From the NCBI GenBank assembly GCA_022414725.1, contig CM039463.1, positions 84,790,620-84,854,619 of the forward strand: 64,000 nucleotides of DNA. The letters are read 5' to 3'. The stretch's first letter is position 1. Each line of letters starts with the position of its first letter. The stretch is from Microglena sp. YARC (taxonomy: Eukaryota > Chlorophyta > Chlorophyceae > Chlamydomonadales > Chlamydomonadaceae). The notes under the pieces were generated by a model. It was not told the DNA's origin, did no database searches, and saw only the letters and a program-made list of their open reading frames with translations. A program made the translations under genes and the position numbers. Positions 33,500-42,900 of this stretch are shown here, piece after piece.

Positions 33500-33736
33500 A
33501 TGTTCAAATTCATTTCGACCCAAAAGAAGGAAGTGCAACGATGCAAACAAAATCCCATACCCCAACCGAAATCAACTCTTGCCCGAGATCCAGAAAATAG
33601 GGAGGAGAAATTCGAGATGAAGACTTTTTACATCGAAGTTGCAGTAGATGACCAGCCTCTCAGAAGACCAGAGGAGTTCTGGCTCAAAAACTGCCCCTCG
33701 GTGGCGGCTTGGGATCCGAAATCTGAGTCGAAGTGA
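33500..33736 (+). CDS. Hypothetical 78-residue ORF
   Basis: Reads MFKFISTQKKEVQRC..., with a charged middle (PENREEKFEMKTFYIEVAVD) and the ending WDPKSESK. Composition looks protein-like and the frame is not in a repeat. No domain or splice partner is recognised. Confidence 0.25.
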   Translation: MFKFISTQKKEVQRCKQNPIPQPKSTLARDPENREEKFEMKTFYIEVAVDDQPLRRPEEFWLKNCPSVAAWDPKSESK

Positions 33737-33816
33737 AGACTGGAAGCAAATAATTGAAGGCAAGGCTAGTTGAGGATGTATTCAGACGTGGGCAAGTAAT
33801 TGAAAGGACATGACAA

Positions 33817-34125
33817 TTGGGTAATAACATACGTGCAGGTGCTAACGAGGGGTCAAATTACTATATTTCCATAGTATTAGTTGCGGACACCGGCCAATCC
33901 CCAATACATTTTCCCGCTACAACAGTAAATGATGCGCTAGATTATGTTTTCAGGATTGCGTCAGTGGTAAGGATGGGCAACAATGGGGTTCCAGAAACGG
34001 CAGGAATTAGCACAGCCAAAATGAATGCACAGCATGCACTTTCACAGTATAATTGGTGCAATGCAATTCGTCTCAGGGAAAAATTTGTCACCACTTGTAA
34101 CCCGGAGGCACATCGGATTAAATAG
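33817..34125 (+). CDS. Hypothetical 102-residue ORF
   Basis: The frame contains SNYYISIVLVADTGQS, FPATTVNDALDYVFRIASVV and ALSQYNWCNAIRLREKF. A CGTGCAG possible acceptor precedes GTGCTAACG at 33839, so it could be an exon of a gene shared with 33500-33736. The function is unknown. Confidence 0.25.
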   Translation: MGNNIRAGANEGSNYYISIVLVADTGQSPIHFPATTVNDALDYVFRIASVVRMGNNGVPETAGISTAKMNAQHALSQYNWCNAIRLREKFVTTCNPEAHRIK

Positions 34126-34220
34126 GTATAAGCATCATTGACGGCGTGGCAAATGTGTTCCGTACAGGTGACATAGTTGAACAGTGCAGGTGAAAGAATG
34201 CTTACAGTACAAGTGTGAGA

Positions 34221-34585
34221 TGTAGAGGAGCTACTATCAGAAAACACTCATTAGCCGAGGCTTGATGTTGTCAGCGAATCTCCACAATTGATCTAAGCCA
34301 CATCTGAAACTCAACAGACAGTTAGGTCCTGTCGAGGGATTAATAGGGCTCAAACTAAGCAGGAACTAATGCATTTGTTGGCATGGATGTGTGTACATGG
34401 AAATGCATGCGTTCAGATGGTTTAATGTAGAGGAGCTACTATCAGAGAACACTCATTAGCCGAGGCTTGATGTTGTCAGCGAATCTCCCCAATTGATTTA
34501 AGCTACATCTGAAACTCAACAGACAGTTAGGTTCTGTCGAGGGATTAATAGTGCTCATATTCAACAGGAACTGCTGCACTCCTTA
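34221..34585. repeat. 205-bp tandem duplication
   Basis: TGTAGAGGAGCTACTATCAG begins at 34221 and 34426. The copies run through ACATCTGAAACTCAACAGAC and GTCGAGGGATTAATAG with about 5% difference. Confidence 0.9.
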
Positions 34586-35440
34586 GGATGGATGCGAAAT
34601 GCAAGCGGACAATCACTACATGGACGTGCAATGGACCAAGATGAGACAGATACTAATGTGCAGGCATGCAATGGCAGGGCATGCACTGTGCAAATGTATT
34701 GAGAATACCCACCTTGCTTGACATGGTCGGAACAGTGTTAACCCAAGACTAAGACACAACTTTCCCCCTTTCTAAGGGTAGAGAAGGGAACAAAACAACT
34801 CAAATCAACCCAGGGGTTGGCAGCTCATATGGTAGGGAATTGAGCAAAGTCGAGTTGAGCAAAGCAATTTTACTCACCTCCCAGGTAGAACCACTAAAGA
34901 ACTGCCGAGAGGCAGAAGCACGACTTCTCGTCACTCAAGGGCCACCCGCCATCATCTCATCGACAGCGGCATGATGATCAGGATGGGCGACCAGGCGGGA
35001 GAACAAGGCGAAGAGCATCCGATTACAGCTTCGCGAAAGCATCCGTTAGCAGCCAAACGGCAGTCGGCGTGGACGAGGCTGGGTAACCTGGAGGCCCTGA
35101 TCAAATCAAAAAGAAGTCTCTATCACTACGGTTCGCGCATCGTCCATCAAGCAGAATAGCTGGGGTGCGCAGGAGGTTTTCAAGGCCTCGGGGTTACACA
35201 AATGATGACAGCAGCCGCCAAGAGCATTGCCCTCGACCTTGTCCTCGCCGCCTGCCTGCGCGGGCCAGTCTTCGATCCAAGAGCATCCTACACTGAGGGC
35301 AAAGTGTAGAAATTGGATTCGCTGGAGTAGATGCAATATGGAACGGATGATGTCTATTTATTACTTATTGTGGCCGTACCGGAACTGTACTACTGCCGCC
35401 GCATCCCCCAGGCCCCCTCCTCGCTCTTAGGCCCCACTCA
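34586..35440. other. Unassigned region with short ORFs
   Basis: Short frames at 34971-35159 (plus) and 35106-35336 (minus) overlap no repeat but have no recognised domain. No gene is called. Confidence 0.3.
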
Positions 35441-35444
35441 AGCC

Positions 35445-35590
35445 ACTCCCCCCCCCCCCCCCCCACACACACGCACACCACACCACACACACACACACAC
35501 ACGCCCCGGCCGCAACCTCGCTCCAGGCCCCCCGCCCAGGCCAGCCCCCCGCCCCCTCCTCCCCCCCCCCACGCACGCACACACCGAACC
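35445..35590. repeat. Poly-C and CA-rich tract
   Basis: A C run near 35447-35464, ACACACAC repeats and CCCCGCCC-rich sequence. Low complexity. Confidence 0.8.
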
Positions 35591-35804
35591 TGTACATGAG
35601 GTAAGTTACAGGTTTCACTCACGAACTCAGTTACGGTACTCACACTGTGTCGTGAGAATCAATACCGAGCAGCTTGTCTTGTGGACATTAATGTTCCCTG
35701 CACAGGCACAAACATATTTTGCGTTAAAAGAATGTCACACAACTCTTCCAGGTCAAGCAGGCACTCTTTCCCCTACGACACCTGGACATTCAATCGCCAC
35801 ATGG

Positions 35805-35930
35805 GCCAGGCTTCACTAGACAGAATTACCCCCTCCCCCAACCCCCCAGGGCTCTGCGCTACGCTAGGGGGCAGTGCTTTGCACTGGGCTCGCACTGAGT
35901 AGCTCAATTCGAGACGCCTCGCAACAAAAA
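35805..35930 (-). repeat. Dispersed repeat family B, copy 2
   Basis: In reverse orientation it carries CTCAATTCGAGACGCCTCGC, the CAACCCCCCAGGGCTCTGCG hairpin region and CACTGGGCTCGCACTGAG, matching 38640-38820 and 39215-39395. Confidence 0.55.
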
Positions 35931-36417
35931 AAAGGTAAGCAGCAGGTGATACCGTGTTTTTTGGTGGTTCAAACGATGAGGTTTCAAAAAAAAGTTAAGC
36001 ATCATTTTGAAGTACTCTACTCTAGTCGTACGTAATCGTTGGCCCTCCAGCCTGCTTCCGTGCTTTGTTATAGACCAGGTCAACAGTACGTGTCAAACAA
36101 AACAATGGAAACAAATGTCCACGTTTACTTCTTCCTGGTAAATGATTTTTTAATGCTGAAGGCGGGCTTTTGTTCTAGCCCCTCTTGTCACGGTTGGGCA
36201 AGTCCCTTTAGCCTATTTGGCCTACCCCTGGACTGTGATAACAGCAACTGAAAACAGCAGCTTTCAGGCACACTGGCAAGCTTTATGTCCGGCTTGAGGA
36301 TGGGGAAGGGCACCTGCGTAGCATCGTGCTGCTTACAACAGCACCGACACCAGCTAACAAGGCAACAAGGGCACTGGTAACTACAGCATATGTAGTATAG
36401 TATCTAGACTATTATGT
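35931..36417. other. Unassigned spacer
   Basis: No gene or clear repeat is seen apart from short A runs. Confidence 0.4.
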
Positions 36418-36480
36418 ATATACTATACTATACTATACTATACTATACTATACTATACTATACTATACTATACTATACTT
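36418..36480. repeat. TATAC pentanucleotide microsatellite
   Basis: About twelve tandem TATAC units. Confidence 0.95.
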
Positions 36481-36608
36481 ATCTATATACTTTAGTGTGG
36501 GGAAGGCCAGGGGCATAGCATTGTGCAGCTTGCAACAGTGAAAGTGGCTACTATCAAGCTATACCATGCTGCCATACTCGATTGTCATCTGTTACAGCTA
36601 CGAAACAA

Positions 36609-36814
36609 AAGGAACAAGTTCAGGGTCGCAAGCGACGCGGACATTTGGCGGAGTGTGTTGGAAACGGGACAAAAGGTGGCAACGATGGAGCTGACCGAAG
36701 CGAGTTAGTTACGCGACCGTTGACTGACGTGTCAGGCTTCAATTTTTCGGTCGCGCAAACAGACAAATGGGTAAACATGGGGGCTTCCACCCCCTTGAAG
36801 AGGGGGCTCCGCCA
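36609..36814 (+). repeat. Dispersed repeat family X, copy 1
   Basis: About 205 bp containing GTCGCAAGCGACGCGG, GGCGGAGTGTGTTGG, CGAAGCGAGTTAGTTACGCG and a terminal hairpin CACCCCCTTGAAGAGGGGGC. Other copies are at 39634-39854, 41840-42045 (minus) and 60641-60800. It is non-coding and its class is unknown. SINE copy 2 starts about 25 bp after its end. Confidence 0.85.
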
Positions 36815-36838
36815 ATCATTGGCAGGGTTAGCCTATAT

Positions 36839-37045
36839 ATCCCCGTTCAAAGAATGGCTCGATGGCAGAGCTCCTTGAACGACAACAAAGGTGCCGGGTT
36901 CGAATCCCCACGGGTGTGCCGTAGTGTTCGCAGTCGCTGTCAACCGCCATGGTAGCTTTGTCCAGGTAAAGTAGCAGCCCATTCTATACAACTGTAAGAC
37001 GGGGCTCCCTAAATACCATGCCCCACCAGGTGTTATCATTACTTT
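36839..37045 (+). mobile_element. tRNA-derived SINE, copy 2 (full length)
   Basis: Box A TGGCTCGATGG at 36855 and box B GGTTCGAATCC at 36897 are 42 bp apart. The body matches copy 1 from the internal GTTCGCAGTCGCTGTCAACC to the end CCCCACCAGGTGTTATCAT. The flanks GCCTATAT (36831) and GCCTGTAT (37046) look like an 8-bp target duplication with one change. Confidence 0.82.
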
Positions 37046-38355
37046 GCCTGTATGGGAGGGCAATGCTCATACAAGTATGGCAGACAGGGACCATCATACA
37101 TAATAAATAAATAGTACACCTCAGGGGGGGGGGCAGAAAGACAGATTTTGGACCGCACCTTCGATATGGTGTCCGATTCAGAGGGAGTTGGAATTGTGGA
37201 CGTTTCATACAAAAAGAGGGGGGAAATAAAGTTGGCTAAAAGTTTTTTACCCCCCCCCCCCCCCCCCCCCCCCCTCCTAAAACCCAATTACCTCACCCTA
37301 CCCCCCCTAAAATGGGGGTCATTCGAAAGATCTTTTAAAGCCCATTTCAGTTATGCTCTTACATCTTTCATGGGGTTACCCAAACGTGATATATCGCAAA
37401 GTTAAGATTTGGGCCGCTTTGGTTGAAAAAAACTTTGGACCCCTCTAACTTCTGTACAACTTTATTTTTGGCTAAAAAAAAATATATATATATATAGTTT
37501 GAGGATAGGCTCTATCCAAAGCGAAGGTGCGGTACGGCAGCTTTTTTCTTGCCCCCCCCTCGGTACACCTTATTACGAGGCGTGAGGTTGGGGGTGGGGT
37601 GGGGGGGGGCAGCCCGTTTGCTTTCACTGGGGCCAACCACCTAAGGGACCAGTCTTTTATTTATAGCAATTTAGTGGATGATTTAGGAATCGAAGTCAAC
37701 AGGCCATCCTTTGTACCTAGAATTGTCAGACATAATTTACGACAATTCTCCCAGAATCATCCGAATTCTCGTCATCTCAGGCCATATCTGAGGTATGAAC
37801 TACTAACCGCGACCTGTTTCGAAAAATCAAATTTCTAAATTATCCGCTGAGTAGCTCCAAGGTGTTACTGTTGGACTACACAGACACGAGTGCCTTATTA
37901 ACATCTTGCAAGATATCTATAGAGCACTCATAGCCTAGTAGTTCTGACAATAATGAATATCCTGGAGTCCCTTTTGCAGCACAAGTCTACACAAGGCCAA
38001 AGTAATGTACCTCTTAGCCATTCAGCATATGATTTGGATTAGTGTTTTCATACCCAAAATAGTCACTTAGTCATTCGTACCTCTAGCATGCGAATTTGCC
38101 CTAAACATTCTGACATTTTGGCCTGAGAATGAAGAATTATGATAATTTATGAGAATTGCCAGAAATTATGCCTGAATAAGTGGAGCTATGTACTCTGAAC
38201 TACGAGACCCAGATCCAAAATATCCGCTGAATAACCTTCGTGTTTTGGGGGGGCCACTTCAGAGCCTTTCGGGATTACTTATCAAAGGGGACCCCAAAGC
38301 TGTAGCTACACATTGTATGAGTTATGCTTGAATCAGGGCACAGCCAGCCATGTTA
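37046..38355. other. Unassigned region with homopolymer tracts
   Basis: Poly-C near 37251-37274, TATATATA near 37483-37495 and a G-rich run near 37590-37610. Several short ORFs without domains. No gene is called. Confidence 0.35.
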
Positions 38356-38363
38356 CAAGCTTG

Positions 38364-38569
38364 CAGGGATTTTCTTCTCGGCTTTTTTCATAGCAGCTTC
38401 TTGGCAGCTCTCTCTGAGTCGGTCACTGGGCTACACCGAACTATTTCAGCAGTTCCGGACAGCTAGTTATGCCAGCTTCAAGGTGCTCAAGTTGTGCTAG
38501 GTTTGGCTGAATAACAAGTCAGGGAAGCTGCCTAGAAGCTGCTGCTCGTAGCTGAAAATAAGAACACTG
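38364..38569. mobile_element. hAT-like MITE family A, copy 3
   Basis: A 206-bp element with left end CAGGGATTTTCTTCTCGGC and right end GCTGAAAATAAGAACACTG. Inner arms AGCAGCTTCTTGGCAGCT and AGCTGCCTAGAAGCTGCT pair. It is flanked by CAAGCTTG on both sides (38356-38363 and 38570-38577). Confidence 0.85.
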
Positions 38570-38639
38570 CAAGCTTGACTCATACAATGCACAGCTACAC
38601 TGCTTGTAGCTCCCCAAAGGCCCCCAAAGCTGCTCGTAG

Positions 38640-38820
38640 CAAAAACAACTACGACGACGCCTTGCCATTCTGTCGCAATTCCGTCGCTGCATGGCGACGC
38701 ACGAGTCCGGCTAAACTAGTCAGAAAGGCTCCTCTGAACCCCCCGGGCTCCGAGCTTTGCGGAGAGGGTAGCGCTCGCACTGGGGTTGCACCGAGTTGCT
38801 CAATTTGTGACGCATAGCAT
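38640..38820 (-). repeat. Dispersed repeat family B, copy 3
   Basis: The reverse orientation contains CTCAATTTGTGACGCATAGC, CCCCCCGGGCTCCGAGC and GCGACGCACGAGTCCGGC, matching 8575-8770. Confidence 0.6.
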
Positions 38821-38835
38821 GAATAAAACAGTGCC

Positions 38836-38905
38836 GTAGCACCCTGAAGGCTGCTTAGAGCACCACGGTGCTACGTAAAGACACCTGTTCCTTTCCTTCA
38901 AGGGC
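38836..38905. repeat. Short dispersed repeat, second copy
   Basis: TTAGAGCACCACGGTGCTACG, then GTAAAGACACCTGTTCCTTT, matches 22075-22140. Confidence 0.7.
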
Positions 38906-38912
38906 TAACAGA

Positions 38913-39115
38913 CAGGGCCTTTCTTTTCGGCTTTTCATAGCAGCTTCTAGGCAGCTTCTTGATCAAGCTACTCAGCTAAACCCAGATATTTCAGCAGTGC
39001 TGCAAATCTGGTAATGTCAGCTTCCAGGTACTTTAAGTTGCTTTAGGTTTGCCTGCATAAACTGAGAGGGGAGCTGCTTAGAAACCGCTACTTGTAGCCG
39101 AAAAGAAAGGCTATG
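38913..39115. mobile_element. hAT-like MITE family A, copy 4
   Basis: Inverted ends CAGGGCCTTTCTTTTCGGCT and AGCCGAAAAGAAAGGCTATG, with inner arms AGCAGCTTCTAGGCAGCT and AGCTGCTTAGAAACCGCT. No clear target duplication was found. Confidence 0.75.
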
Positions 39116-39214
39116 GAGACACGATAATGCATTTTTCAGAAAGATAATGATCAGGGAATACTCGACCTACCGAGTATCTTTTTAGTGTGCGTTTTGTGTG
39201 TTTTTATGTGTGTC

Positions 39215-39395
39215 TGTCGCAAATTGAGCGACTCGGTGCGCCATAGTGTGACGTGCTGCCCCCCGACCCCCCCGGGGCTCTGCGCTTCGCGCTCCGCCCT
39301 ATACCGTGCTACAACACAATCCTGAAACCGGGCTTGCGTCCACCTGTGCTACATGAAGGGCGCCTGGAGGCGCGTCCCGAATGAAATCTTCTAAT
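39215..39395 (+). repeat. Dispersed repeat family B, copy 4
   Basis: Contains GTCGCAAATTGAGCGACTCG, CCCCCCCGGGGCTCTGCGC and GCTACAACACAATCCTGAAAC, matching the other copies. Confidence 0.6.
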
Positions 39396-39633
39396 TACTA
39401 ATGAATTCAATTCAATTTAATTGTATTGTATTGTATTTGATTTAAATGGATAATGCTACACCACAATCATGAAACCAGAATTGCATGCAACCTTTGCTAC
39501 ACAACCAGAATACTACATTTTGTCCCATGACCAGGATCCCATACACTACAACTTATGGATTCTCCTCCCCACACCATGCAAACATTATCAAACCAGGATT
39601 ACACGCAACCTTTGTTACACAACTGGACCAACA

Positions 39634-39854
39634 GAAAGCTGAACAAGTCCTATGCAGCGTCGCCAGCGACGCGGAAAATTGGCGGAGTGTGTTGGCAACG
39701 GAACGAAAGGTGGCAACGATGGAGCTGACCGAAGCGCGTTAGTTACGCGACCGTTTGCTGGCGTGTCGGGCTTCAATTTTTGTTTTTCGGTCGGATAAAC
39801 GGACAAACGGGTAATCATGGGGGCTCCCACCCCCTTGGAGAGGGGGCTTCGCCA
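39634..39854 (+). repeat. Dispersed repeat family X, copy 2
   Basis: Begins AACAAGTCCTATGCAGCG. It carries the same CAGCGACGCGG, GGCGGAGTGTGTTGGCAAC and CACCCCCTTGGAGAGGGGGC blocks as copy 1. Confidence 0.85.
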
Positions 39855-39973
39855 AAAACTAAAACAGCTTAACTACTTAACGAAACCTGCAAAACTGTTT
39901 AACTACTTAACTACTTAACGAAAGCTGCAAAACTAAATTTGCTTAACTGCTTAACTAAAACTGCTTGACCTAC

Positions 39974-42900
39974 CTGAGAAGATGGTTTGAATCCGAGAGA
40001 ACTCATCCTGCCCCGTGCTGTAGTTAATTTGGGACAGGAGAGCCATTTTGAGGCACAACTCATCCCTGCACATGTACCTGTGCACAAGGAAGCATGAAGA
40101 GTGGTTGTTGTCACATTGCCAGGCTTGTGGTGCCATTTGGTGGTTGCGATGGTGTATTTGGGCCATTTGGTGGTTGACGCATTGCTAGACTTGTGGTGCC
40201 ATTTGGTGGTTGCTTTGGTGCATTTGGTGCCATTGGTGCCTGTTTTGCTGCCACTTGGTGCTGCCATTCGGTGGCTGTTTGATGCATTGCTAGGATCATG
40301 GTGCCATTCAGTGGTTGTTTGGTGCATTGATAGGCTGGTGCTGCCATTTGGTGGTTGTTTAGGTGCATTGGGTGCCATTGGTGGGCTGCTTTGCTGTCAC
40401 TTGGTGCTGCCATTCGGTGGCTGTTTGGTGCATTGATAGGCTCATGGTGCCATTCAGTGGTTGTTTGGTGCATTGCTAGGCTAGTGGTGCCATTTGGTGG
40501 TTGTTTAGGTGCATTGGGTGCCATTGGTGGGCTGCTTTGCTGTCACTTGGTGCTGCCATTCGGTGGCTGTTTGGTGCATTGATAGGCTCATGGTGCCATT
40601 CAGTGGTTGTTTGGTGCATTGGGTGCCATTGGTGGGCTGCTTTGCTGTCACTTGGTGCTGCCATTCAGTGGCTGTTTGGTGCATTGCTAGGATTACCTGG
40701 ATCATGTGATGAAAGAATACTGTTGCTGCAAACACCACGGCCACCAGCACAAGCAGCAGAAGCAGCAGTAGCACCACCACCTCAACCAGCAGCAGCAGCA
40801 GCTAGCCAGCACCAGCACCACCACCGCCACCAACACAAGCGGCAGCAGTAGCAGCAGCACCTCAACCAACAGCAACAGCAGCAGTCAGCGAGCACCAGCA
40901 GCACCTCCACCAGCACCTCGTCCACCAGCACCACCACTGCCACCTTCACCAACACCACTGCAAACACCTCCACCAGCACAAACACCAGCTCCAGCAGTAA
41001 CGGCACTGGCACCACCATCACCACCACCTCCCCTCCCCCCACACCACCACCACCATCATTACCAATACCACCACCGCAACAACAACAACAGCAACGATAA
41101 CAAGCCCTTACCAGACATCTTCCATGCTTTCCACAACTTCTGCAGCACTCAAAGTGGCACCGCCAATGGGGCAGCTGCAGACCGAAGCTGCCAAGCCAGC
41201 CTGCCCCTGGCCCCCTGAAAACAACCTCACGTTCTCTAGGCTTAGCTTCTCCTGTTGTGACACGATGTCCTCCATCTTCTTACTGTGTGGGTGTGGTTGG
41301 TTGGGGGTTGGGTTGGTTGGTGGTTGGTTGGTGGGTGTGGGTGGGTGGGTGGGTGTGGTTGGTGGGTGGGTGGTGGATGGTGTGTGTGTGGGTGTGGGTG
41401 TGGGTGTGGGTGGTGGGTGGATGGGTGGTGTGGGTGGTTGGTGGGTGGGTGGGTGGGTGTGGGTGGTGGGTGGGTGTGGTTGGTTGGTGGGTGTGGGTGG
41501 GTGTGGGTGGGTGGGGTGGGTGTGGGTGGGTGTGGGTGGTGGGTGAATGGGTGTGGTTGGTTGGTGGGTGTGGGTGGGTGGGTGTGGGTGGTGGGTGTGG
41601 GTGGTGGTGTGGGTGGTGGGTGGGTGGGTGCGGGTGGGTGGGTGTGGATGGTGGGTGGTGGGTGTGGGTGTGGATGGTGGGTGGTGGGTGTGGGTGTGGA
41701 TGGTGGGTGGTGGGTGTGGGTGGGTGGCGTGGGGGGCGGGTGGGTGGTGGTTGACGGATGGTTGGTGGGTGGGTGGTATGTGATGAAGAGATTGGATCAA
41801 GCATATTTTTATAAGAATCAGTAAGAATGTTTAGATTTATGGCGGAGCCCCCTCTTCAAGGGGGCGGGAGCCCCCAGGGTTACTTATTTGTCCGTCTGTG
41901 CGGCCGACTGTTTGACCGAGACAAAGCCTGACACGTCAGCCAACGGTCTCGTGACTAACTCGCTTCTGTTGCCACCTGTCGCTCCATCGCAAAAACCTCT
42001 CCACCAATTTTTAACGTCGCTTGCGACGCTGCATACAATTTGTTGATAGATTTTTGACTGCTACGATTTCCTCCAACTGCTTCCTGCACACAGCAAGCAT
42101 TTTTTGTATTTCATATTTCCATACGACAGGTTTAGTAGCTACTTGGGCTCTGCAAGCCTGATTTCAGGATTGTTGAGTAGCCATCACATGGTGGAGCGCA
42201 AAGCCTTGGGGGTACGGCCTAGGGGGGGGGGGGGCTGCACCACAGCCGAACCTCCTATACGGGATGGCTGATCGGAGGAACGAGACAATCCTCTCCGCTC
42301 TAAATTTTATGTAGGATGAACATTTATGTGTATATCAAGCTCTGACTATGCTCAAAAGTCCGGAGAGGATTGTCCCAAATCCTCATCTAGGCCCCCAAAC
42401 ATGGACAAAAAAGGGGGGCACCTTTTTTTTGAAGGAAAAATGTTTTTTTATTTGTTTACAAAGTTCGGTCGACAATTCGAGTCAGAATTGAAAATGGAGA
42501 AAAACAAAGTTTTGCCAACTGTGGGAGGCCCAAATGGCCTAGAAAATGGTCCAAAATGGGCTAAATTGCAAGTGATAGCATGCGAAGTGCCTGAAAAATC
42601 TCCTGGGCAGCTTTTTATTGCATGTTACTGATCTGTGGGCCCATTGAGGTATTACCACAATGGCCCTACGGGGCCCAAACATGGTTAATGAGGTCTGGAG
42701 AAGGTTTTTTAGCTCTAAATGGCCCAAAATGGCGTGTATGGACTCACAACACAGTTTTTTGCCTCTATGACGCAGAGATCACACTTGATGCTATTTTTAC
42801 TGCATATTAATGAACTATATCTCAAATTAGGCAGATTTGTGGACACACATTTACAAAAATCCCCTTCGGTTTTCACATATAGCGGCCAACTATATTCCCC

